From NCBI GenBank assembly GCA_004369045.1, contig ML213511.1, positions 1,040,349-1,104,348 of the forward strand: a stretch of 64,000 nucleotides of DNA, given 5' to 3'. The stretch comes from Heliocybe sulcata (lineage: Eukaryota; Basidiomycota; Agaricomycetes; Gloeophyllales; Gloeophyllaceae). Shown one piece after another: positions 23,667 through 34,051 of this stretch (position 1 is the stretch's first letter; each line of letters opens with the position of its first letter). Made by a program: the position numbers and the translations under genes. The notes beneath the pieces are model-generated. The model made no database searches. It was not told the DNA's origin and was given only the letters and a program-made list of their open reading frames with translations.

Positions 23667-26369
23667 ATGCCCGAGAACTCGAATCAGCGCAAGCCGTATG
23701 CAGGAAAAGGGAGAAGGCTCGTCGTTGCCATAGATGTCGGAACAACGTTCACTGCAGCATCCTTCTGCATCTTACAGGAGGGGAGGATTCCGAAGTTCGA
23801 AGAGGTGGAATACATCTATTTCCTCACTTCTCCACACCTTTCTAATGTTAATCACGGCTTAGATCCTGCGATGGCCGAGGCAGGTTCGTCGCTATCTCGC
23901 GGAGGGTTACAGAGGATGTATTCCATCTCGTCGTTAGGCCACAGCCGACGCGAAGGTTCCGTCAGTCTTGTATTACGACAAGGAGGGTCGAGCTCAAGCA
24001 TTTGCTGCTGAAACCGACGACGAGGATGTCATAATGGAGGCTGAATCTAATGAGTGGTACAAAACCGCTTGGTAAGTCTCCTTCGCTGCTACTACCGGCT
24101 TCTGCCCTTAATAGTGCACACGAAGGTGGAAATTACATCTCCGGCCTGGACATCTTCCCATAATCAAAGACTTGGCACTACCTGCTCTTCCTGTTCGAAA
24201 ATCCGTCGAAGACGTGTTCGCGGACTATCTGGGGTATATCCAGACACAAGTCAAGGAATATATCACTACGACTTACGGTGAAGGTGGAAACATCTGGAAC
24301 GCACTCAAGCCGACTATGTATGTGATTCTCACAACACCCAACGGGTGGGAAGGAGCGCAGCAGAACAAGATGAGGTCTGCTGCGATAAAAGCGGGGCTTG
24401 TGGATGCTGATGGAGCGCGGAGGATCAAGTTCGTGACTGAGGCAGAGGTGAGGTCGTTGGATGTTCAAAGTACTATCTGACAATCTTCCATAGGCTGCTG
24501 TCCTATACGCTGTCGACAGTGGCTGCGTGAGTGATTGGCTTGTGGTGAGTAACGGCCTTAACGCCTTACAGAATTGCTGGCTAAGCTTTGCCGGCTTCAG
24601 CATGATGGACATTTGATTCTCTGTGACTGCGGCGGTATGACCTTCTTCAGTCTCAGGGGAATTTGTTTCTGACCCCTATGACCCACTGAAGGAGGCACTG
24701 TGGATATAACGTGCGATTTGTCTATTCTATAGAGCTACTTGGTCGACTGATCTACCTTGCATATCTACAGTGGATACCGCATCAAGGAGCTTGAGCCGCT
24801 CAAGCTGGAAGAATCGTCCGCTTCCAGGTGTAAGTGTCCTACTCAAAGGACGACCATACCCACTCACTAGTGATGATTCAAGGCTACCTTGCGGGCGCTG
24901 TGTTCATAACACAGGCTGCTAAGGTGTACTTGAAGAGTATGAACATCTCTTTCACCTAGGCCCTAGGTCGTTACCGATGTTCTCTTTAGCAAGGCTTTCT
25001 GGAACAGAATGGGATAATGAGGAAGCAATACAACGCGCAACGGACGATTTTGAAAAGAATGCGAAGCGCAAGGTGAACATCATGAGTCAAAATTGGTAGA
25101 CCGCATGCTGACGACAAGGTAGTTCGATAGTCATAACGGCACATATTGGATCAATCTCAACGGTTTCAAGAGCATTGCTGATCTTGGTATTGTCCGAGGT
25201 CGTCTCAAGGTTTCTGGGTATGTGCAGCTTATCCATTCTATGACGTTCCTGGGTTCTCATTTTTGATTTGAGGAAGCATGGATATGGCAGCATTCTTCGA
25301 ACCTTCTCTCAAGTCGATCAAGGAAGGTTTGGACATTGCATTCGAGAATGGCGGCCGTCTTGCGGATGTGAGTCTTCCCAGGCATGCCCTACCACACACC
25401 TGGATCTTGCTCACAGGATATAGAAAATCATTCTCGTAGGAGGGCTCGCCAGCTCACCGTACGTCTACGCCCAACTTGTGAAGTGGGGCGAAGAGAATAG
25501 CATTCCGGTCAGTAGACCGGATGGTCCAACGTGAGTCTGCTTTTCTTATGCTGCTCTGAGCCGCGCCTTGATGTACCTTTCAGTACGAAAGCAGTAGCCA
25601 ATGGTGCGCTTGCGTGGCATGTCGACGACAGTGTTGCTGCCAGGGTGTCCAAATACCATTACGGTATAGAGGTGCATATTGCATATGACCGCACTTGCAA
25701 GGAGTCTCAGGGCCGCTCGACATTCAGGTGTCGGGCCGGTGATGAGCGGGTGCATGGTGCCTGGTCTTGTATCTTGCCGAAGGTTCGTCCCAGTTCTCTC
25801 GGCTCGGCCTCATTGACTTAGCTCTGATTGCAGAATGCGTCCGTGCAAAGCTCCACGCAATTCACTAAGCCCTTCACCGTGGAGCTTGACGACGTTCCTG
25901 GTCGAAACTTCGATCACTCGGTCAATATATTTGTGTATCGAAGAGCTAAGCCACCCAAATTTATTACTTTCCCAGGTATGACAGCTGCGTCGCGATGTAT
26001 CGCCATCATCTGAACTGGCGCCGGATAGGCAAAGCGACTTTACAGCCAGGATATGAGAAGTTGTGCAGTGTTGAGGGCGATCTTCAGCGTTGTTTTGAGG
26101 GATCGCCCGTCCGAACGGAGGCGCTTACAGATATACGGTACCGGAGGGTTGAGGTAAGCCCTACCCTCTTCCAGAGGTTCTGAAATGCTGCTGACCGCGC
26201 TCGTTAGTTTGATATTTGCCTGACCCTTGGAGAAACTGAATTAACTGCTCAAATGCGCTGGAAGGAAGATGTACGTCGTGGTATGCTCTCTCAGGCTTCT
26301 CCGCACTAATCTTTCCTACGGCATAAGGGGGAATGGGTTTATGGGGATGCTTCTGTGGCTTACGAATGA
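23667..26369 (+). CDS. HSPA12-like Hsp70 family protein
   Basis: Belongs to the expanded fungal Hsp70-like family related to HSPA12, an actin/Hsp70-type ATPase fold without the canonical substrate-binding domain. About 10 exons. Phosphate-1 motif VAIDVGTTFTAASFC lies near residue 25. Next are KVPSVLYYDKEGRAQAFAAE, ALKPTMYVILTTPNGWEGAQQ and the connect region HLILCDCGGGTVDITCD (split by an intron). RLADKIILVGGLASSPYVYAQL is the adenosine motif, and TKAVANGALAWHVD completes the nucleotide fold. The C-terminal part (FDICLTLGETELTAQMRWKED, ending ASVAYE) matches the short beta-rich end of this family. Start ATG 23667-23669. Exact splice sites in the 24.5-25.4 kb region are less certain. A TATAAA lies only 7 bp before the ATG and is probably not the core promoter. 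Confidence 0.82.
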
Positions 26370-26382
26370 GCATTTCGGATCA

Positions 26383-26418
26383 CTCGTAGACAGAAACATG
26401 CTCGTAGACAGAAACATG
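26383..26418. repeat. Exact 18-bp tandem duplication
   Basis: CTCGTAGACAGAAACATG occurs twice head to tail (26383-26400, 26401-26418), 13 bp after the stop of the Hsp70-like gene. Confidence 0.9.
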
Positions 26419-26610
26419 AGAGCCTCCGTGACGACACCGCTTCCTCGGTGTTTGGACTGCATGTTCCTATTTCACTAGGCTAGCTGGCTGCTCATCGTAT
26501 CCCGTTTTACTCCCAAGGCAAAGAACTTCATATACCTGTGTGCTACCCATGGATTCTAATATGTATTCTGATATGTATAGTGCAAACGACTGACAGTACT
26601 TCCATGTGTG

Positions 26611-28109
26611 TCATGGAGCCAGACCCGCCTCTCGGAACAACGCTTCCGTGACAACCTTCGGGCGAGCGAGGGACCAGCGCTGACCGTCAGCAGTCGCTTT
26701 CGACAGCCCGAGGCCATAGGCTCCAAGCACGCCATCACGGTCATTCACGCCCATTTCAGACCATTGACAATCCATCATGACACCGTCGAAGATGCCATTC
26801 CGCACTATCGTGACGGCCAGGCGCACCGACATCACATCCCGTCTCAGAACCAAAGAAAGCTCTGATGCCTTGGTATACAAAGTGCGGAGTTCCTCGGCTA
26901 TGTCCCCACGGATAGAGTCGAAGTTTTGATGAGGCGAGCCGTAGGCCACAGCGATCTGACGGATCATGACTTCCGTTTTGCTCGATATGATGTCCATTAT
27001 GCGTCCCCGGTCAATAAAATTGACAGTGGCGACTGCTGTAAGTGAACGCCATTTCTGCACGACCTTCCAAGACTCTGGCCAGGTTCGCAAGGTTAGCTGT
27101 CTGCATCATGTCTTAAGCGTGTCAGGGCCTACCTCTGGTACCTATTTCATTCGCCAGCCGATCCAGGAAAGGAGCAGTTTCCAAATCCACCACGGCGACG
27201 TCGTTGGAGAAAAATGTGCGATGTAATCCCTTAAGCACTTCATCGTGTAGCAAGGCATCCAAAAGCAGTTCACGATTTTCCAGAGTGAGGAGATGGGACT
27301 CAGAGTGCAGCGCGGCCTCGAGAACTTCTGCATTTTGAGCCAGTGGTCCCAAAACGGATCTCACGGTTGTATTTCGCTCAACATCTTCAGGTCCACGGGG
27401 TTCAGCCAGGGTTCCGGCTTTCTCCATGACGGTCACCACGAAGTCGTCCAGAGCAGCGTTGATACTCTCCACGCTGAAGGAGGCGCCGCTTCTGATAAAC
27501 ATCTCGGAGGTCTGGTCGACAGTGGAATCGAAGTCGTCCAGAAGGTGGTCGGCTGATGATCGAGTGGTCTTCCCCTTCAATGCCTTGACTTCCCGCTTGA
27601 GTTGTCCCTTCTCCTCGAGCAGGGCGTTATACCTCGCCTCGTAAGCCTGCTCAGCCTCTTCCAGTTTGCGCGTCTTTAAGGCGAGGGCATGCTTGAACTT
27701 CGCTGTCTCCTTCTGGGCGCTTAGGCACTGATCCTCCCATCGCTTCGCCGCAGTCGAAGCATCCTGGAAGCCAGTAATGACAGCTTTTTTATCCCTCTCC
27801 GAAGTCTGCATTCTATGTCTTGCTTCTGCCAACTCTTCCGTCTGGGATTTCTCCTTAGCGCGGTATTCAGCTATCTTGCGGTTGGCTTCTCCGAGTTCGG
27901 CCTGTACAGCAAGTAGTTCGTCCTGGGTCGTGTGAGGCGTCTCAAGCTCTAGGTCAGCCGCATCTGAAACCGAGATGCACTGGGTAGAAGCTGGCGGGGA
28001 TTCATGCAGGAGGCCGGATAGATGTCTGCCGATGCCCAAATTATCGGTGACACCCTTCCATATCCAACTGAACCGGTCCACTTCATGTTTCGCTGGCTCC
28101 GACTTCTAG
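26611..28109 (-). CDS. Coiled-coil protein of unknown function
   Basis: Large exon about 27132-28109 followed by an exon ending at 26611. The first half is a long heptad-rich coiled coil (ELLAVQAELGEANRKIAEYRAKE through EAEQAYEARYNALLEEKGQLKREVKALKGK). The second half is a compact helical domain (LLDALLHDEVLKGLHRTFFSNDVAVVDLETAPFLDRLANEIGTR), then MIRQIAVAYGSPHQNFDSIRGDIAEELRTLYTKASELSLVLRR. The intron between them starts at GTAGGC near 27131 and ends at one of several AG sites (27040-27100). There is no ATG at the start of the frame: an acceptor TTCTAG at about 28110 suggests that upstream exons exist, probably the ORF at 28113-28813. No domain family is recognised; the pattern resembles cytoskeletal or structural proteins only in a general way. 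Confidence 0.65.
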
Positions 28110-28112
28110 AAG

Positions 28113-28813
28113 TCAATTACGCGCCTTCATAAGAGGTCCAACAACTAACGATCTTACAGTTGAGCCATTATACTCCCGTGAACTTGAAGCAGTCTTTGCT
28201 TCCTGTGAATTTCCTTGCTTCCGTTTCCGCCTGAACAAATAGTTACATGAATTTCCATCGGCCCAAAGACTGCTCGCACCGTTCTTCAGAATCACTGTCG
28301 GAAATGCTAGAGTATGTATATATCAATGAATGAGATATAGTATTTGGAGAGGAATACTCACATCTCGTCGTCGTTCTCCTTTGTCCGTTGGCTTGCGCTA
28401 GTTAATTCCGCGGTCAGAGACAATGCAAGCAATAGTAGAATGCGTTACCCTTTGATACGACTGCATGAGATTTTATCTATGTCAGCTAATAGACTAGGTC
28501 TAGGAGACAGGGCGTTAACGCACAGTTCCTGCGACCCAGAACTCGTTTCCTCCCGCTTTGTCCAGTATGAACCGTCAGGCTTGAGAACATCGAACGGGTG
28601 AGGAGTCTCCACTGCATCCTCTCTTCGCTGCCGTTTATATGACCGCGTTTCGTCCTGCTCATCCCGCCGTTCAGTTTCGTCGCAAAACCGGATGTGCGTT
28701 CCTGTGGGCGGAGATCTGATAGCATGATCTGTCTCCTTGTTGGAGGTTGTGCTCGACGACCCATAGCCCTCATAGCTTCGTTCCCAGTAACGAGATGCGC
28801 GTGCACCATACAT
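28113..28813 (-). CDS. Hydrophilic Arg/Ser/Glu-rich protein, possibly the 5' part of the coiled-coil gene
   Basis: Exon 1 starts at ATG 28811-28813 (MYGARASRYWERSYEGYGSS) and runs to a GTAACG donor near 28442. It contains basic, nuclear-type composition (YKRQRREDAVETPHPFDVLK, KPDGSYWTKR). A short second exon after ACTAG and a third after CTCTAG can be joined to read TKENDDEIISDSDSEERCEQSLGRW. Beyond that the frame closes at a TAA unless another intron is used. The minus-strand spacing to the coiled-coil exon is only a few bases and an intron GTAAGA...TTCTAG would bridge the two, so one gene spanning 26611-28813 is likely. The phase of that last junction did not resolve cleanly by eye. Confidence 0.45.
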
Positions 28814-29117
28814 TGAGGACAGGGATTGCTGCTTCAGGAAGAGGCTCAGGAAGGACAACGAGTGGTGGCAGTGACACGCGCCTTCGCGAGTCGCGTCGCG
28901 TCGTCGATATTGCATATATGCATCATTTGTTTTCAATATTGATATATCGGAGTTTAGAGATATACATGTGAATCGGGGGTAGCCCTCGTGAATCCGCCAT
29001 AGCATGCATCAGAGCAAGCAGTGCGATGTAATAACACTAGGCTGAAGGACTGAGTACGGTACAGCACTTGTAGTAGAACCTGCGCATGAGATGTGGATAT
29101 GGAGACAGAGACAGAAA

Positions 29118-29933
29118 TTATGCCGTGTTTACAATCTCGTTGATGACAACTCCGTTCACGACATAGGCATTCGTGACAGGAAGAGGGTTGCCGCCTTCGG
29201 GGTCGGCGCCTTCGGATTCTCCGTCTGCGTCTTCGTCGGCCAAAGCAGCTGTTTGCGTAAGGATATTCAGCGAGAGCCAACAGGTCTCTCAAGGAGATGC
29301 TTCACCAAAAGACACTGGGACGTGGGATACATTACTGGTCGACGGTCCAGCGGCAGTATCACTCCCAGCAGCGTCTTCGTCGCCATCCTCGTCAGATCTG
29401 CGACCGTCTTCCTCTTCGTTCTTCGTCTGCTTATTCGTGGCTTTTGTAGTCGATCTCTTCTTCCCCCTGGTCTTGGCGACTCTCCGACGTTTTACGCTCC
29501 GGGCACGAGGCTCCGTCTCCGCCTTTGCACTCTCGATAACGACGCCATCAAACGCCTTCTGCCTCTTCTTCAACAAAGAGCCGTCAGCACGCAGCCCAGA
29601 CCGGAGGTTAATCCCTTTCTTCCTATCGCTGAGCAGTGTGCCTTGGGGCTCAGCTTCCCTGGGCCGCTTAGCACGCCGAGAGGAACTTGCGCCAGTCTCA
29701 TTTGGCACAATTTCATCAATGCGCTCTAATACCACCTCAACTGTGCGTCGAAGTTCGTCATTTATATGCAGTCAAGAAAAGGGAGATTCATGCGTACGGC
29801 CTTCGTCTGCGATTGCAGAGAGTGCCTTGATCATCTCGGCCCTTCTTCCCAGTCTCGGAGGTAGATTCAAGTCCCTGCACAGCGATCTGAGAGTCTCTGC
29901 TTTCAGCGTATCCCAGGGGAATTCGGAGGGCAT
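29118..29933 (-). CDS. SAP-like DNA-binding nuclear protein
   Basis: Three exons (29798-29933, 29306-29740, 29118-29248) join in phase to 233 aa. The N-terminus MPSEFPWDTLKAETLRSLCRDLNLPP followed by LGRRAEMIKALSAI has the helix-turn-helix spacing and the Leu/Gly pattern of a SAP motif, which binds scaffold/matrix-attachment DNA. The middle is basic with clear nuclear-localisation clusters (SVKRRRVAKTRGKKRSTTK). The third exon is acidic (ALADEDADGESEGADPEGG) and ends in a hydrophobic stretch VVNGVVINEIVNTA. A role in chromatin or RNA processing is inferred from this layout only. Start chosen at the first ATG; frame upstream of it lacks another ATG. Confidence 0.7.
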
Positions 29934-30410
29934 GATTGACGCGAAATATGCCAATGCGAATATCTGTGGTTTTAGCTGACCATTGAAGTGTCAATGAAGA
30001 TTCTGGCAAACGCAATACGGATCTTAACGGGGGCACAAGTGCTTACAAGGAGAAAGTCGTCTCGCCTGGATATTAGGCTTGTACAACCAGCTGTAGCTGG
30101 TCGCCGTTCGCTACTGTGACAGAAACACGATTCTACAGAACAGCGCGCGTGAGAAGGACTTTCCCAAAGCGGAATATTCAGGATCAATGACTGATAAATG
30201 CCCTTGGCTGCAAAAGCACGTACGCATGGCAGCCTGGCGAGATAACCTCGTGTCTGACCACTGACTTTTGTGACGATCCTACTGTACGGTGTCAGGAATT
30301 AATCAGGTTCGAGCTCACTGACGGTCATTATTTTAGTTTTCCTTTGCCGGGACGCCTTTCCCAACCGATATCAGTACTTGGTTCATGACATAGTCATTGG
30401 CTCAACGATA

Positions 30411-30448
30411 ATTCTCATATACATAGCTCATTCTCATATACATAGCTT
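30411..30448. repeat. 19-bp tandem duplication
   Basis: ATTCTCATATACATAGCTC at 30411-30429 is repeated at 30430-30448 with one mismatch in the last base. Confidence 0.9.
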
Positions 30449-30560
30449 CACAACACGGCATCTGCATCTGCAAGCGCTAAGACGTTATGGTGCGCCGCTT
30501 GCCCCACGGGGTTCCCCATGTGAGATCGGGCTGTCGAAAACACTTTAGCCGGGAGGGGCT

Positions 30561-30567
30561 CTATAAG
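30561..30567 (+). promoter_or_regulatory. TATA-like box of the hydrolase gene
   Basis: CTATAAG lies about 115 bp upstream of the hydrolase ATG in a GC-rich setting. Position and sequence fit a fungal core promoter; no experimental support. Confidence 0.35.
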
Positions 30568-30676
30568 CCTCTCCCAACACTCAAGATTACCTTGGATCGC
30601 CCTTCACACCGCCGGCTACAGTCAAGTCAGTATCAATATATCGTCCAGTACAAGCGTACATTTAAAGTCTATTGCC

Positions 30677-31813
30677 ATGGATTACGTGAACAAGACGTCT
30701 GAAGTGTCTATTCCACTCATCCACGAGTCTAGTGCGTGCCGTTCTTACCATCCACATCTTCCACACGGTTCTTGGGCTAGAAGTGACTCCCCGTCATGCT
30801 TATCCAAGTATTCAATCCACGCAATTTTGTTCGACTGATAACATCCTGGCATCCCTTCCACAGCCATCGAGGCCTTCCTGCCTCTCCTGGAGAAGAACAG
30901 GAAGCAGATCGAAGAAATACCGCGGAAGACCTTCCAATATGGTCCCACAGAAAGGCACCAGGTATACTCCTCTGCATCGTCCATAAAGGAATTGAGACTC
31001 AATTCTTCTCTGAAGCTCGATGTCTACTATCCCATTAGTGGTGGCGGCAAAGCCCCCATCCTCTTCTTCGTCTATGGCGGCGGCTTCTCTATGGGCAGTC
31101 GCGTCATGCCCGGGCCTCAATCCATAGGATACCCGTGCCTGGGAGCTTTCTTCGCGCACAGAGGCTTTGTCACCGTTATAGCAGACTACCGTCTGGTTCC
31201 GCACATCAAGTACCCCGCGCCAGTTGAGGATCTGCGGGACGCCTTCCAATGGATTTTCGACGACAAACCGGAGGTACGCCTCGCAGGCCACCCTGCACCG
31301 GACGTAGAGAACGCTTTCATCATGGCTCATTCCGCCGGTGCCACGCACATTGCCACACTCCTGCTCTCCCCGACTGTCCTCTCGCCCTCTGTGCGCCCAG
31401 GGTTCCTATCTCGTATAAAGAAGGTGGTTCTGAACGCCGGAGCGTATCACTTCCGCTCGGAGCATGCTGCGGACCCATCGGTACTCGAGGCGTACTACGG
31501 CAAGCCCACCGAGTTGCGAGACAGCGAACCACTCACTCTAGTTGAGAAGGCTTCCGCGGATCTCATCAAGAGCTTGCCCGATATCTTGATGCTCCGCGGA
31601 GAGAAGGAGCCTCAGGGTTTGATCGTGCCTAACGATGAGTTCAGGAGCGAGTTGGAGAAGCGTCTGAAGGAGGCGGGCGGTGGAAGGAATGGCCAGACGC
31701 AAGTGAGAATGGTTGTCAACAAAGGTCACAACCATATCAGTTGTCACTGGGCGCTGTCGTCCGGCGAAGGCGAGGAGTGGGCTGAGGAGGTGCTGACGTT
31801 CTTCCGCTCGTGA
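30677..31813 (+). CDS. Alpha/beta-hydrolase (esterase/lipase-like)
   Basis: Serine hydrolase of unknown substrate. Two exons (30677-30731, 30864-31813) join in phase to 334 aa, starting MDYVNKTSEVSIPLIHEST. The oxyanion segment is FFVYGGGFSMGSR (HGGG-type, His replaced by Tyr). The nucleophile elbow is MAHSAGATH, where GDSAG is usual in the hormone-sensitive lipase class. The acid is probably in the ILMLRGEKEP/PNDEF region, and the catalytic His in NKGHNHIS. The length agrees with carbohydrate-esterase or kynurenine-formamidase-like members of the fold. No signal peptide is visible, so it is probably intracellular. A short apparent intron (27 nt) before residue 60 is not needed because the frame stays open. 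Confidence 0.82.
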
Positions 31814-32006
31814 ATGGTCAATCAAGCTCTGAAAGCATACGACCGTAATGTACTATCAGTTATATTCAAGGCTATGTTCGAGCGGAACGTGACCCCCTCT
31901 ATGCATTACCATGTATCCACTAGTGTTGAACGTCGAGGGTGTGCTTTCCCCTCATTCTTAATGGCCCCGGGCTGACTTGTGGACACCCGAGTCGTGAAAA
32001 GCCAGC

Positions 32007-33344
32007 TCATGCATCCAACATGCACTTGTCTCCCATGACGAAGTCGTCCACCAGCTGCGCAACCTTTCTTCCCACACCAGGGCTGAAAGCGAACCCAGTT
32101 CCGCTGGCCCCTACTCGCGAATGAGTCGATTCACAATCGCGTCGAAGGATCCAATTACGCACCATACGCATGCACAACAGGCATCTCCACATTTCCGATC
32201 ACAACTCGTTCCGCCTCCACTCGCATCCCGCCGCGGCGTCCTGGGCGGATACCCACCACATCTCGGACGATGTCGAGCTCTTCGACGTTCGCCGGAATGC
32301 GAGGATCGAGCTGGTGCGCTCGCCTAGCAATGTCGACTCTTATATCTGCGTCTACGCTCGGGTCTCTGGAGGTTGGGGTTAGTATCGTGAAGGAATGGAC
32401 GCCATTCTGTCGCACGTATTTCCTGGCTGCTTGACCCCGCCGATGACCACTGTCCCATCTCCTCTTGGGATAACATAACAATAGTCGTTCCCGCTTCGCC
32501 CGCTTCTGTGGTCAATCCCAGGATGCCGGATGATAATGGTCTGCCCCCTGATGGGCTCCACCAGCTCGTCTTCCAGGGGATGCAATGTACGAGCACCTAC
32601 GCCGGATGCATTGATGATCACATCGGGCGCAGGACCAAACTGTACTGGAGAGGATAGCAGCTCGGTCAATGACTGGATAGTCGCCCGGACAAACGTCACG
32701 TTCGAGGATTGCTTTAGAAGCGAGAAGAGATATAACATGTAAGTAGACGGTGTCATGACTACTTGCATGTAGGACAGGCCGATTTTTGCGTTGGATTCCG
32801 TTGGAAGCTGGGACTTGTCCATTACCCGGTACTGGGATGTAAATCGCAGTCAGTGGAAACAGTGCTATCAGAACCGCGAGGGACGATTACGTTGGGCATG
32901 AAGTCTTTGATCCACAGGTCCTCATCCGTGTCGATATTGTCTCGATAGTGGACGCCTGGCATTCTCTGCCGAATGCACGCTCTCCTTGAGATGATGTTGG
33001 TGTCTCACAAGGACTAGAAAACGCAGACCTTGACACTGGATTCAGGATTGGTTTGGGCAAGTTTCCAAAAGTAGCGGAACCCAGCCTTGAGCATCTCAAT
33101 CTCTTCAGGGTCCTGGTCTTTCGTGCCTCCGCCTCCAAAGCCGGCGCCGGCCCTAGACGCACAACTCTGTGGGTCGGTCAAAAGGTGAATCAGGTTTTGA
33201 TGCTCACCAAGGGCTTGCCCAGTCAAGGCTATCTGCATCTCCAGGCATATCTCGAGCGACAATGGTCACCGCATAATGGCGAGGTAGAGAAAGAGCGGTG
33301 GTGAGTCCGAAGACACCAGCACCGACGATCGTGACCGTTGGCAT
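32007..33344 (-). CDS. D-amino-acid oxidase family FAD enzyme
   Basis: Oxidises D-amino acids to 2-oxo acids, ammonia and hydrogen peroxide. Several short introns. The N-terminus [20 protein letters not shown] is the FAD dinucleotide fold (GxGxxG). [16 protein letters not shown], interrupted by an intron, is the DAAO phosphate/substrate-loop signature. Further on, [14 protein letters not shown] and [13 protein letters not shown] are followed by [17 protein letters not shown], then [22 protein letters not shown] and [28 protein letters not shown]. These are the standard DAAO blocks in order. The last residues are CMLDA; fungal DAAOs usually end in a peroxisomal SKL-type tripeptide, which is missing in this model. 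Activity on D-Ala or D-Asp cannot be told apart. A TATATA box lies about 70 bp upstream of the start. Confidence 0.87.
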
Positions 33345-33410
33345 TTCTGAATCGTGACACACCCAAGCGCGACAGACAATCAACAATCTTGAGATAAAAG
33401 ACAGGCACCT

Positions 33411-33419
33411 CTATATACG
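33411..33419 (-). promoter_or_regulatory. TATA box of the D-amino-acid oxidase gene
   Basis: Reading the minus strand, CGTATATAG lies about 70 bp upstream of the ATG at 33344, a usual spacing for a fungal TATA element. Confidence 0.4.
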
Positions 33420-34051
33420 GCCGAAGCTCGGAACAAGAAGCTCAGGAGCAGGATTCTGTCTTCCCGAGAGTGGTAAATATATAAGTCTAGCGAAAACTCA
33501 CAGACTCAACGCATTCGCATCTCAGAAGAAGACTGAGCTACCCAGTAAGACGCAAGCGCCAGACGTATCATGGTAGTCTTTGAGACCTCGTCCACCACAG
33601 GAAACAAGACTCATTACGCGCAAAGCAGTAATCATAAGAGGATCATGCTTGGCTGGCCGTCCGAGACTAGTAGTATGCACATGCAGGAACATTCTTCAGC
33701 TGAGGTGTGCAGAACATTCCAGGAGGATGCATACAGACATGCAAGACAAACAATATTGGAAGACGCAGTCCTCCTTGTCTTTGTGAGCACCAAAGAATCA
33801 GTTAGCTGGTCCAAGGCCTGAGAACTCGGAGTCCACGGAAGACCATTTGCTGGACCCGCTGGTGCTTGGTGCCGAAAAGATATCGGCATGAATGACATAC
33901 TTATCTCACCCACGGGCCATAATTACAAAAATACGGGCTCCTCAGGTACTCATGGATGGCTTCTGCTCCTTCGATGTTGTAAATAGTCCTGGGCTATAGT
34001 CATCGCCGTTGTTCCCAGAGTTGCGCACCCTTCTTCTGTCTCTAGGCCGCC
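33420..34051. other. Divergent intergenic region
   Basis: Between the D-amino-acid oxidase (-) and EamA transporter (+) genes. Short open frames only (for example 33570-33821); none is recognised. Confidence 0.4.

Larger units (their letters stand above)
29934..30676. other. Divergent intergenic region with a TATA-like box and a short tandem duplication
   Basis: Between the SAP-like gene (-) and the hydrolase gene (+). A 19-bp tandem duplication lies at 30411-30448 and a TATA-like CTATAAG at about 30561. The plus-strand frame 30487-30702 shows no family resemblance. Confidence 0.45.

Noticed and set aside
29091-29979. Long plus-strand ORFs opposite the SAP-like gene
   Set aside because: They are antisense shadows of the Ser/Arg/Lys-rich exons; the minus-strand model has matching splice sites and a SAP-like motif.
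30961-30990. Possible 27-nt intron in the alpha/beta-hydrolase gene
   Set aside because: It is too short for a fungal intron, and its length is a multiple of three with no stop, so it is read as coding.
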